From assembly GCF_001646655.1 (NCBI RefSeq), contig NZ_LPZN01000064.1:1-35253 (forward strand): 35,253 nt of DNA, in the 5' to 3' direction. The position numbers were made by a program, and so were the translations under genes. Positions 14,522-22,365 of this stretch are shown here, piece by piece. This stretch comes from Rhodococcus gordoniae. GTDB lineage: Bacteria > Actinomycetota > Actinomycetes > Mycobacteriales > Mycobacteriaceae. The notes beneath the pieces are model-generated. The model worked only from the letters and a program-made list of their open reading frames with translations. It ran no database searches and was not told the origin of the DNA. How positions within the stretch are numbered: the stretch's first letter is position 1; each line of letters opens with the position of its first letter.

Positions 14522-15268
14522 TCAATGGTGCTGACGTGCGCCTTCGAGCTGGAGCCGAACCTGCTCGGCGATCTCTGCGGGTGTCAGATGAGCCGCATAG
14601 GTCACCACCGCGACCTCCGGCGGGGCCGGTGCGGTCTTCCCGTTCGTCGTGCCTTCCGGCGCCGGAACCACCCCGTACGTGCGGCGGAGCTCGAGCAACT
14701 CCTGCTCGAGCCGGTCGGCCGTGGCGGTGTCGTCGCCGCGGATCATCGCCCGCAGCAGGAAGTTGTGCGTCGCGGTCATCGCCGCCGCGAAGCTGACGGT
14801 GCGCACCGGCTTCTCCCCCGGAACGGCGGCGCGCAGGAAGTCGGTGAACAACCGCTCGTAGCGATAGGTGGTGACCAGTTCGCGCTCCCGCAACGCCGGC
14901 ACCCGCTGCACCACCCGGTACCGCCACACCGCCAGCTCGCGCCGGTCGCGGAAGTGCCCGAACACGAGCTTGGCCCCCTCGCAGGCCGCCGCCCACGGAT
15001 CGTCGTACTCCTGCGACAGATGCTCGGCGACCTGCTCGAGCAGCGACTCGTGATCGGCGAAGATCACGTCCTCCTTCGATCGGAACTGCCGGAAGAACGT
15101 CCGCCGCGACACCCCGGCGGCCGCGGCGATCTGCTCGACGGTGGTCGACTCGTAGCCGAACTCGGAGAACAGACGGATCGCCTGCGTGACGACATGCACC
15201 CGGAACTGGGCGGGATCGGGTCCCGTCGAGTCGAGGCGACGGGTGGTGCTACCGGTACCGGATGTCAT
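14522..15268 (-). CDS. TetR/AcrR family transcriptional regulator
   Basis: A 248-residue regulator with an N-terminal TetR helix-turn-helix at about residues 25-70 (AIRLFSEFGYESTTVEQIAAAAGVSRRTFFRQFRSKEDVI) and an all-helical ligand domain containing WRYRVVQRVPALRERELVTTYRYER. The C-terminal 50 residues (PAPEGTTNGKTAPAPPE...) are an extended tail. It lies between an acyl-CoA ligase and fadE25 on the same strand, so its ligand is plausibly an acyl-CoA or fatty acid and its targets may be the two GGCACnnnGTGCC palindromes just downstream. Both points are inference. ATG 15268 is 36 bp after the ligase stop, so the ligase and regulator are probably one operon. Confidence 0.88.
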   Translation of the reverse strand: MTSGTGSTTRRLDSTGPDPAQFRVHVVTQAIRLFSEFGYESTTVEQIAAAAGVSRRTFFRQFRSKEDVIFADHESLLEQVAEHLSQEYDDPWAAACEGAKLVFGHFRDRRELAVWRYRVVQRVPALRERELVTTYRYERLFTDFLRAAVPGEKPVRTVSFAAAMTATHNFLLRAMIRGDDTATADRLEQELLELRRTYGVVPAPEGTTNGKTAPAPPEVAVVTYAAHLTPAEIAEQVRLQLEGARQHH

Positions 15269-15304
15269 GGCGTCGAGTATCCAATGCAGTCGTGAGAGGT
15301 CGGC

Positions 15305-16939
15305 TCACCCCTCGGCGGCTTCGGCCGATCGCAGCTCGAACTTCAGGATCTTCCCGGTCGATGTGCGAGGCAGTTCCAGCGGGAAGACGATGTCGCGCGG
15401 CACCTTGTATCCGGCGAGCAGCGTTCGGGTGTACTCGATGAGCTCGTCGGCCGTCAGGGACTCGTCCTTCTTCAGGATCACGAACGCCTTGGGGCGCTCA
15501 CCCCACTTCTCGTCCGGAACGCCCACGACCGCCACGTCGAGCACCGCCGGATGGCTGACGATCGCCTGCTCGACCTCCACGGTCGAGATGTTCTCGCCGC
15601 CGGAGATGATGATGTCCTTCGCCCGGTCCTTGAGCTGGATGTATCCGTCCGGATACATCACGCCGAGGTCGCCCGTGTGGAACCAGCCGCCGCGGAACGC
15701 CTCCTCCGTCGCATCCGGGTCCTTGTAGTAACCGAGCATGACGTTGTTGCCGCGCAACACGATCTCGCCCATGGTCTCGCCGTCGGCGGGCACATCGTTC
15801 ATGTCCTCGTCGACGACCCGTGCGGTCTCGGCCTGCAGCATGCCCACACCCTGGCGGGAGAGCAGTGCGGCGCGTTCGTCGGCAGGCTTGCCGTCCCAGC
15901 TGTCCTGGTACTCGCAGATCGTGTACGGGCCGTACACCTCGGTGAGCCCGTAGACGTGCACGACCGTGATGCCGATCTGCTCGAGCTGGGCGATCACCGT
16001 CGGCGACGGGGGTGCGCCGGCCGTGGTGATCCGCAACGGGCGGTCGAGCGGATGCGCCTGGTCGGCGTTCGCGATGGTCGAGCACACCGCAGGAGCGCCG
16101 CACAGATTGGTCACGCCGAGAGTGTCGATGGCCTCCCAGATCGCATCGGCGCGCACCGCGCGCAGGCAGATGTGGGTGCCCGCCGCCGCGGTCACCGCCC
16201 ACGGCGTGCACCAGCCGTTGCAGTGGAACATCGGCAGCGTCCACAGGTACTTGCTCTGCCCGTCGAAACTGTTGTGGAAGGTCTCACCCAGCGAGTTCAG
16301 ATACGCGCCGCGGTGGGTGTACATCACACCCTTGGGCTTGCCGGTGGTGCCGGATGTGTAGTTGAGGGTGATGACGCCGAGCTCGTCGTCGACGCTCCAC
16401 GGCAACGGCGTCGCATCGAGCGAGTCGGCCTGCGCGAGGAACTCGTCGTAGCGGGCCGTGGCCACGCCGGCGGGTACGTCCGGAACCGGCACGGTCGAGT
16501 CGGGAACCTCGATGATCTCGGCGACGCCCGGAACGTTGTCGCGGACGTTCGCGACCGATCCGAGTAGTTCGGAGTCGACGAACAACAGCTTCGTCTCGGA
16601 GTGGTCGAGGATGTATTCGAGTTCCGGCCCCGCCAGTCGCGAGTTCAACGCGACGAGCACGCCGCCTGCGAGCGGCACGGCGAAATGTGCGATGAGCATC
16701 TCGGGCACGTTGGGCGTCAGGTACGCGACCTTGTCGCCCGGCTCGATACGGCTGCGCAGCACCCGTGCGAGTCGCTGGGTCTCGTCGGCGAACGCGGCGT
16801 AGGTGTACGTGCGGTCGCCGTGGATGATCGCGGTGCGATCGGGGAACACCGCCGCAGACCGTTCGAGAAAGCGCAGCGGGCTCATCGGGCTGTAGTTCGC
16901 GGCTCCGGTCGAGTCGGGACGGGCGGGGACGATGGACAC
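15305..16939 (-). CDS. Long/medium-chain fatty acyl-CoA ligase (AMP-binding)
   Basis: A 544-residue adenylate-forming enzyme that activates a fatty acid to acyl-AMP and then acyl-CoA. Motifs in order are the P-loop YTSGTTGKPKGVMYTHRG, VYGLTEVYGPYT (A5), GWFHTGDLGVMYPDGYIQLKDRAKD (A7/A8), the hinge, and LPRTSTGKILKFELR with the catalytic Lys. The segment LNSRLAGPELEYILDHSE places it in the AlkK-like acyl-CoA synthetase group; chain-length preference cannot be read. The GTG start at 16939 has GGAGG at the right distance, and a longer upstream frame lacks coding character. It heads a minus-strand block with the TetR gene and fadE25, and is divergent from the GAF/LuxR regulator across 142 bp. Confidence 0.9.
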   Translation of the reverse strand: MSIVPARPDSTGAANYSPMSPLRFLERSAAVFPDRTAIIHGDRTYTYAAFADETQRLARVLRSRIEPGDKVAYLTPNVPEMLIAHFAVPLAGGVLVALNSRLAGPELEYILDHSETKLLFVDSELLGSVANVRDNVPGVAEIIEVPDSTVPVPDVPAGVATARYDEFLAQADSLDATPLPWSVDDELGVITLNYTSGTTGKPKGVMYTHRGAYLNSLGETFHNSFDGQSKYLWTLPMFHCNGWCTPWAVTAAAGTHICLRAVRADAIWEAIDTLGVTNLCGAPAVCSTIANADQAHPLDRPLRITTAGAPPSPTVIAQLEQIGITVVHVYGLTEVYGPYTICEYQDSWDGKPADERAALLSRQGVGMLQAETARVVDEDMNDVPADGETMGEIVLRGNNVMLGYYKDPDATEEAFRGGWFHTGDLGVMYPDGYIQLKDRAKDIIISGGENISTVEVEQAIVSHPAVLDVAVVGVPDEKWGERPKAFVILKKDESLTADELIEYTRTLLAGYKVPRDIVFPLELPRTSTGKILKFELRSAEAAEG

Positions 16940-17081
16940 GCATACCTCCGGGGGTGGCCTTCTCGGATTCCGGCGTCTTCTGTGATCGTCGCAACACCGG
17001 GCGATGTGCAGGTTACGAATCGTGGAACTGGCCCCACTACCCTCGAAAGTGGGTGTTCGAAGGGAAGAGCAGGAGCAGTCG

Positions 17082-17942
17082 ATGGATGTCGCCGTACCGG
17101 GTGTGCTGCGTCCCGACGATCTCGACACCCTCCGCGCCACACTGCGCGGGCTGAAGTCGACGACCGGACTACCGGTGCTGTTCGGTGGTGCCGTGCAGGG
17201 CTCGGACGTCGTCCTGTCCGGATTCGTCGGTACCCGCGGTCGGGTCCTGCGCAACCTGGTGATTGCCGCGGAGCGCGGACTCGGCGGCCGGGTGGTCGTC
17301 GAACAACGTCCCGGTGCGGTCGCCGACTACTTCACGTCACCGCACATCACCCACCACTACGACCGGCAGGTCGCCGGCGAGGGAATCGAGTCGTTGCTCG
17401 CGGTGCCGGTCGTGGTGCGCGGACGCACCCGCGCGGCGATCTACGGCGGGTTGAGAGTCAACCGGCCGATCGGCGATGTGATCGCGGAGAAGGTGATGCG
17501 GTCGGCTGCGGAGCTCGCGCGGGAGATCGAGATCCGCGACGAGGTCGACCGGCGGGTGTCGCTGATCGGGCACGCCCGCAGCTCGCACGCCGGATCCGTT
17601 CCGATTGCCGTCTCCGAGGCGCTGACGGAAAGTCTCGTCGCACTGCGGGCGATCGCCGCGCGCACCGACGACCCGGTGATCAGGGAACAGGTGCGGAACG
17701 TCGAGGAGACACTGGCCCGGGCACGCGACGGTGCGTCGCAGCCGCGGACGCACCTGACCGCTCGCGAGCACGACGTGCTGAGCCATGTGGCCCTGGGCTG
17801 CCGCAACACGGAGATCGCCGATCGGTTGTCGCTGAGCGTCGAGACGGTCAAGACCTATCTGCGCCACGCGATGGACAAGCTCGATGTGCGCAGTCGGCAC
17901 GAAGCCGTCGTCGAAGCGCGCCGGCAGGGATTGCTGCCCTGA
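17082..17942 (+). CDS. GAF-domain LuxR-family transcriptional regulator
   Basis: A 286-residue regulator. Residues about 20-165 form a GAF-like sensor (ESLLAVPVVVRGRTRAAIYGGLR is the typical core). After a helical linker, the C-terminal LuxR/NarL helix-turn-helix is clear: HLTAREHDVLSHVALGCRNTEIADRLSLSVETVKTYLRHAMDKL. The ATG at 17082 is supported by AGGAG at 17071-17075. It is transcribed divergently from the acyl-CoA ligase, suggesting control of that gene; related GAF-LuxR proteins in actinobacteria often sit beside acyl-CoA synthetase genes. The ligand is unknown. It converges with the exonuclease gene, with only 16 bp between stop codons. Confidence 0.85.
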   Translation: MDVAVPGVLRPDDLDTLRATLRGLKSTTGLPVLFGGAVQGSDVVLSGFVGTRGRVLRNLVIAAERGLGGRVVVEQRPGAVADYFTSPHITHHYDRQVAGEGIESLLAVPVVVRGRTRAAIYGGLRVNRPIGDVIAEKVMRSAAELAREIEIRDEVDRRVSLIGHARSSHAGSVPIAVSEALTESLVALRAIAARTDDPVIREQVRNVEETLARARDGASQPRTHLTAREHDVLSHVALGCRNTEIADRLSLSVETVKTYLRHAMDKLDVRSRHEAVVEARRQGLLP

Positions 17943-17958
17943 TCGACTGCGGTCCGGA

Positions 17959-18738
17959 TCACCGCCCGCGCAGTCGCCGGAAGAACTCGCGGATCGCGCG
18001 CAGAGCGCGCCGGAACCTCGTCCCGGTCGCGGGACGCTCGAGAACATCGGTGCCCACCGGAGCGGGAAGCCGGACGGGCCAGCTGTCGTCGACGTCGACG
18101 ACTTCGCGACCGAGCCCGCGCAGATACTCGGCGAAGCTGCGTTGACGTTCGGCGTGCCAAGCGGCCTGATCGGCCATGATGTCGAGTTCGGCGAGCTCGG
18201 GATAGCGTGCGACGAGCGCGCGGGTCAGGTGACCGGCTGCGAGCGCGTCCGCCTCGGCCTCGTGCGGATTCGGCAGGGGTACCCGGTACGCCTCGCATAC
18301 CGCCTGGAGTGTGCGCCGGCCGGGGCGGCTGCGATCCATCTCGCGGTCGATGACGTACGGGTCGACCACCGTGCCGATGTCGAGCCCGGTCAGGCCCAGG
18401 CGGCGGCCCTCGGCGTCGAGCACCGTCAGGTCGTAGCTGGCGTTGAACGCGACGACGATATGGCCGCGCGCCCACGCGTCGCATACCGCCTGCCGGATCT
18501 GCCGGTAGCCCTCGAGGTAGTCGAGTCCTTCGGCGCGGGCGCGGGCGGTGGTGATGCCGTGGATCGCGGTGGTCTCCTCGGGTATCGCGATACCCGGATC
18601 GAGCAGCCACGACCGGGTGTCGATGCGGTCGCCGTCGAAGGTCGCGACGCAGGCCGTGACGATGCGGGCGTTGCGGGGATCCCGGTCGGTGGTCTCGAGA
18701 TCGAACGCGCAGATCGGTCTGTCCGGCCAGTGCGTCAT
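17959..18738 (-). CDS. DEDDh-family 3'-5' exonuclease
   Basis: A 259-residue exonuclease of the DnaQ/epsilon fold. The catalytic residues are visible: Asp13 and Glu15 in AFDLETT (ExoI), His60 in AIHGIT, Asp103 in FNASYDLTV (ExoII), and the HEAEADALAAG segment with His and Asp (ExoIII). A C-terminal extension of about 70 residues, basic at its very end (RRALRAIREFFRRLRGR), follows the nuclease domain. It is not linked to a polymerase gene, so it is probably a stand-alone proofreading or repair nuclease. ATG 18738 follows a GAGGA ribosome binding site. Confidence 0.87.
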   Translation of the reverse strand: MTHWPDRPICAFDLETTDRDPRNARIVTACVATFDGDRIDTRSWLLDPGIAIPEETTAIHGITTARARAEGLDYLEGYRQIRQAVCDAWARGHIVVAFNASYDLTVLDAEGRRLGLTGLDIGTVVDPYVIDREMDRSRPGRRTLQAVCEAYRVPLPNPHEAEADALAAGHLTRALVARYPELAELDIMADQAAWHAERQRSFAEYLRGLGREVVDVDDSWPVRLPAPVGTDVLERPATGTRFRRALRAIREFFRRLRGR

Positions 18739-18820
18739 GTTCGGTCCTCGCGTCCGTCGGATGATGATCTGTCGGACGCATTGTTGCGGGAGGCACCGAC
18801 ATGCCTCTCGCGGTGAACCG

Positions 18821-19405
18821 TCAGATGGTGTCGGTGCACACCACGAAGTTGCGTTCCCGGTACACGAACCCACCCTCGGAGGTCGCGCAGTCGTTCACGT
18901 CGGCGGTGTCGAGCAGGATCTCGGTGACCTCTTCGCCCTGGACCGCGGACTCCCCGCATTCGATGCGCTGCGGATCCTCGCCGCCGAGGTCCATGCAGGT
19001 CCCCACCACCCAGTCGATGTCGAGACACAGCGCGCCGACCTCGACGCCACCGAACGACTCGTAGTAGGTCTGGTCGATGTCGCCGGGGCACGTCTCGCTC
19101 GTGTCCACGATGTCGACGACCTTGTAGTTCGAACTCGTGCTGCCGCACTCCGCGTTGTCGATCGTCGCGTCGTCGACGGTGCCACCGAGTGCGACGCAAT
19201 CACCGGGTGCGACGTCGATGCTCAACTCGGTCGAGGACGACGCCGAGGCACTCGTCGTGGGCACGGAGGCGGACGGTGCCGTGGACGTGGCCGGGGCGTT
19301 CGCGTCGGGAACGGCCTCCCCTTCGACCTGCGCCGTGCACGCGCCGAGCGCGACCGTCGCCACCACCATCACTGCGGCGCCGGCCGCCCGTCGGAGAACG
19401 TTCAT
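18821..19405 (-). CDS. LppU/SCO3897-like lipoprotein
   Basis: A 194-residue exported lipoprotein. The signal peptide MNVLRRAAGAAVMVVATVALGAC ends in a lipobox (LGAC, Cys23). A low-complexity Ala/Ser/Thr/Pro linker spans about residues 35-60. The folded domain carries evenly spaced cysteines (GDCVALGG, NAECGS, ETCPGD, ALCLD, GTCMD, IECGE, DCAT, VVCT), suggesting several disulfides outside the membrane, as in LppU-type proteins. Function is unknown. No Shine-Dalgarno is evident before ATG 19405; a TAGGCT hexamer 10-15 bp upstream could be a -10 element for a leaderless transcript. It is divergent from the ligC gene, with 58 bp between starts. Confidence 0.75.
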   Translation of the reverse strand: MNVLRRAAGAAVMVVATVALGACTAQVEGEAVPDANAPATSTAPSASVPTTSASASSSTELSIDVAPGDCVALGGTVDDATIDNAECGSTSSNYKVVDIVDTSETCPGDIDQTYYESFGGVEVGALCLDIDWVVGTCMDLGGEDPQRIECGESAVQGEEVTEILLDTADVNDCATSEGGFVYRERNFVVCTDTI

Positions 19406-19463
19406 GATCGGAGAGCCTACGGAAGTGCTGCCCGGGGGCTTCAGGGGTGCAACGATGTGCCGC

Positions 19464-20528
19464 ATGGACCTGCCTGTGGTACCGCCGCTCGCACCGATGC
19501 TCGCCAAGGTCTCCGCCACTGTTCCTCCGCAACCCGAGAGCGGCCCCGAGCAGTGGTCGTACGAACCCAAATGGGACGGCTTCCGGGCGATCGTCTTCCG
19601 CGACGGCGACGAGGTGGTCCTCGGCTCGCGCGGAGGCAAGGATCTCGTGCGCTACTTTCCGGAACTCGCGGACGCGGTGCGCGCCGAGTTGCCCCGCAGA
19701 TGCGTGGTGGACGGGGAGATCGTCGTCCCGCGCGCGCACGACGGCCGCACCCGGCTCGACTGGCAGGCGCTGTCCGAGCGGATTCATCCGGCCGAGAGCC
19801 GGGTCGCGTTGCTCGCCGAGCAGACACCGGCCGTCTTCGTCGGGTTCGATCTTCTCGCGCTCGGCGACGAGAATCTGATGGAGACCCCGTTCGCCGACCG
19901 GCGTGCGCGGCTGCGGTCCGAGATCGGCGGTGGCAGCAGCTGCCACGTCACGGTGGCGACCACCGACACCGGCACCGCCCGCCGGTGGTTCGAGGAGTTC
20001 GAGGGCGCCGGCCTCGACGGGGTCGTCGCCAAACGACTCGACGGGCTCTATGTCCCCGACAAACGGGAGATGCTCAAGCTCAAGCACGCGCGCACCGCCG
20101 ACTGCGTCCTCATGGGTTACCGCAAGCACAAGAGCGTCGAGGGTGTCGGGTCGCTGCTGCTCGGGCTGTACCACGAGGGCGAGCTCGCCATGGTCGGTGG
20201 CGCCTCGGCGTTCACCCGGGAGCGGCGTGAGGAACTGCTCGCCGAACTGCAGCCCCTGCGCCTCGGAGATGACGTGGTCGAACAGGGCGAACCGACGCGG
20301 TGGCGGTCGGCGGTGGATCGCAGCTGGGTGCCGTTGCGACCCGAACGTGTCGTCGAGGTCGCGTACGACCAGATGGAAGGGGTGTCGGGAGCGGGGATGC
20401 GGTTCCGGCACGCGGCGAAGTTCCAGCGGTGGCGTCCCGACCGCGACCCCGAGAGCTGCACGTTCGACCAGTTGGAGGTGCCGGTGCGCTACGACCTGGC
20501 GGATGTACTCGACCGGACGGAGGACTGA
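19464..20528 (+). CDS. ligC: ATP-dependent DNA ligase LigC
   Basis: A 354-residue ligase sealing DNA nicks with ATP. Nucleotidyltransferase motifs are visible: motif I EPKWDGFRA with adenylated Lys36, VVDGEIVV (motif III/IIIa), GLDGVVAKR (motif IV) and MLKLKHARTADCV (motif V), followed by the OB-fold domain. It reads like mycobacterial LigC from the start MDLPVVPPLAPMLAK onward. That supports ATG 19464 over the in-frame ATG at 19455. It is followed one base later by the Prim-PolC-like gene, and the pair matches the mycobacterial LigC/Prim-PolC module linked to gap repair and excision repair. Neither Ku nor a three-domain LigD is in the window. Confidence 0.93.
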   Translation: MDLPVVPPLAPMLAKVSATVPPQPESGPEQWSYEPKWDGFRAIVFRDGDEVVLGSRGGKDLVRYFPELADAVRAELPRRCVVDGEIVVPRAHDGRTRLDWQALSERIHPAESRVALLAEQTPAVFVGFDLLALGDENLMETPFADRRARLRSEIGGGSSCHVTVATTDTGTARRWFEEFEGAGLDGVVAKRLDGLYVPDKREMLKLKHARTADCVLMGYRKHKSVEGVGSLLLGLYHEGELAMVGGASAFTRERREELLAELQPLRLGDDVVEQGEPTRWRSAVDRSWVPLRPERVVEVAYDQMEGVSGAGMRFRHAAKFQRWRPDRDPESCTFDQLEVPVRYDLADVLDRTED

Positions 20529-20529
20529 C

Positions 20530-21582
20530 ATGGCCACGAAGCGTTCGCCGGCGGAGGAACTGGACGTCGACGGCACGCCCGTCCGTCTGTCGAATCCCGA
20601 CAAGATCTACTTCCCGCAGCTCGGGACCGAGGGGGGCACGAAGCGGCACCTCGTGGAGTACTACCGGAGGATCACCACCGAGTTCGGCGCACCGCTGCTG
20701 ACGGCTCTGTGCGACCGGCCGACGCATCTCCAGCGCTTCCCCGACGGCATCGAGGGGGAAGAGATCTACCAGAAGCGGGCACCGGTCAAACGACCCGACC
20801 ATGTGGCGACCTGCGAGATCACGTTCCCCTCGGGTCGCACCGCCGATGCGCTGCGGGTGCGTTCTGCCGCCGACGTGGTGTGGGCGGCGAACCTCGGGTG
20901 CGTGACCTTCCACCCGTGGCCGGTGCGCTGCGGCGACACCGACCGCCCCGACGAACTGCGCATCGACCTCGACCCGCAACCGGGGACCGACTTCGGTGAT
21001 GCCCGTGCGGTGGCACTGGAGGTCGTGCGCCCGCTCCTCGACGAACTGGGTCTCGCCGGATATCCCAAGACGTCCGGCGGGCGGGGACTTCACATCTACC
21101 TGCGGATCGTGCCCGAATGGGATTTCGTCGGAGTTCGCCGAGCCGGGATCGCGCTCATGCGTGAGATCGAGCGTCGCAGCGACGGGCGCGCGACGACGGC
21201 CTGGTGGAAGGAGGAACGCGGTGAGCGGCTGTTCCTCGATTACAACCAGAACGCGCGCGACAAGACGATCGCCTCGGCGTACTCGGTTCGACGCACTCCC
21301 ATCGCGACCGTCTCGACCCCGTTGACGTGGGACGAACTGGCGGACGCCGAACCCGACGACTTCACGATCGCCACGGTGCCGGACCTGCTGGCGAAGCGAG
21401 GTGATCCGATGGCGGATCTCGATGCGCACGCTCATTCGCTGGACGTGCTGCTCGAGATGGCGGAACGGGACGCGGCCGACGGTCTCGGCGACCTGCCGTA
21501 TCCCCCGAATCACCCGAAGATGCCGGGAGAGCCGAAGCGCGTCCAGCCGTCGCGCGACACCGATCGGGCGAAGGGCACATGA
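20530..21582 (+). CDS. LigD-type primase-polymerase (Prim-PolC / PolD1-like)
   Basis: A 350-residue stand-alone archaeo-eukaryotic primase-like polymerase of the LigD polymerase-domain family. The catalytic DxD is visible in ELRIDLDPQPG (Asp146, Asp148). Other family motifs are NPDKIYFPQ, TSGGRGLHIYLRI (the SGG/His nucleotide-binding loop) and FLDYNQNARDKTIASAYSVR. It inserts nucleotides, preferentially ribonucleotides, into short gaps that LigC then seals, according to work on the mycobacterial pair. The start ATG lies one base after the ligC stop, so the two form an operon. The C-terminal tail after residue 300 is hydrophilic and variable. Confidence 0.9.
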   Translation: MATKRSPAEELDVDGTPVRLSNPDKIYFPQLGTEGGTKRHLVEYYRRITTEFGAPLLTALCDRPTHLQRFPDGIEGEEIYQKRAPVKRPDHVATCEITFPSGRTADALRVRSAADVVWAANLGCVTFHPWPVRCGDTDRPDELRIDLDPQPGTDFGDARAVALEVVRPLLDELGLAGYPKTSGGRGLHIYLRIVPEWDFVGVRRAGIALMREIERRSDGRATTAWWKEERGERLFLDYNQNARDKTIASAYSVRRTPIATVSTPLTWDELADAEPDDFTIATVPDLLAKRGDPMADLDAHAHSLDVLLEMAERDAADGLGDLPYPPNHPKMPGEPKRVQPSRDTDRAKGT

Positions 21583-21707
21583 GCGGTCGGTGGTCGGACG
21601 TTCGCAATCGCGTCCCTGTCGTGACCTCGACTATGAGACCTCCCGAAGCGTAAATCCATAAACTGTCCGGGAAGACAGTCCTCTGAGGTTCGGAAAGGGT
21701 CGATGTC

Positions 21708-22259
21708 GTGATTCGCTGGTGGGCGTCCGGTCGGGTTCTCGGCGTCGGGGCAGCGTTCGCTGCCGCGATCGGCGCCGGATTCCTCGTTCCTCAGACCGCA
21801 TCCGCGGCCACGACGTGCACGGCACCGCCGGGTGCCCCTGCCGAGGTCGTGCAGGTCGACGGTGACGAAGCGTGCGGCGCGTCCACCGACGGCACCGCCG
21901 ATGCCTGGAGCTACGGTGAACGCGGGGTGGGATTCGCCGACGCCCGCGGCGCAGCCCAGGTGAGGGCGGCCGGATTCGACGGGGGTGTCGGGGCCGCGGA
22001 GAGTACATCGGGACGTCTGTTCGCGATCGGTGTGGGGGCACAGGCATTGGCTCTCGGTGTGCTCGACGGTCCGGGAACGGCAGTCGTCGCCGCGGGTCCG
22101 CAGTCCCAGGCCTTCGTGGGCGACGCCGACGATCCGGTTCTGTGCGAGGGCACGGCGGCGGCAGCGTTCGACCTCGAGGCTGCTCGCGGGTGCGTCGTGC
22201 TGGGCGACTTCCGGTACTTCACTCCCGATGCCGAGACACCGCAGCCGACCCTGCCCTGA
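21708..22259 (+). CDS. Secreted protein of unknown function (DUF6764-like)
   Basis: A 183-residue exported protein. The signal peptide runs MIRWWASGRVLGVGAAFAAA and ends at a likely AxA site (QTASAA), leaving a mature protein of about 150 residues with four cysteines (TCTAPP, EACGAS, VLCEG, GCVVLG). The mature part is rich in Gly and Ala with repeated short hydrophobic strands (GVGFADARGAAQVRAAG, GVGAQALALGVLDG), suggesting a beta-sheet protein stabilised by disulfides. It resembles the small secreted DUF6764 group of Rhodococcus/Nocardia by memory only. The GTG start at 21708 is preceded by GAAAGG. No function is known. Confidence 0.68.
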   Translation: MIRWWASGRVLGVGAAFAAAIGAGFLVPQTASAATTCTAPPGAPAEVVQVDGDEACGASTDGTADAWSYGERGVGFADARGAAQVRAAGFDGGVGAAESTSGRLFAIGVGAQALALGVLDGPGTAVVAAGPQSQAFVGDADDPVLCEGTAAAAFDLEAARGCVVLGDFRYFTPDAETPQPTLP

Positions 22260-22297
22260 CTTTCCGCGCCTTCCGCCGGATCACCGACAAACGGACT

Positions 22298-22322
22298 GAA
22301 CGTAAAGTCTTCCTTTACGTTC
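22298..22322. promoter_or_regulatory. 25-bp palindrome upstream of the serine hydrolase gene
   Basis: Arms GAACGTAAA (22298-22306) and TTTACGTTC (22314-22322) are perfect and separated by seven bases, about 44 bp upstream of the hydrolase start. A TAGCCT hexamer at 22333-22338 could be the -10 element, which would put the palindrome over or just upstream of the -35 region. This is a typical place for a TetR-type operator. No regulator gene adjoins it. Confidence 0.6.
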
Positions 22323-22365
22323 CGTCTCGTCGTAGCCTGTCGCACATGCCGATGGGGGTACAGCG

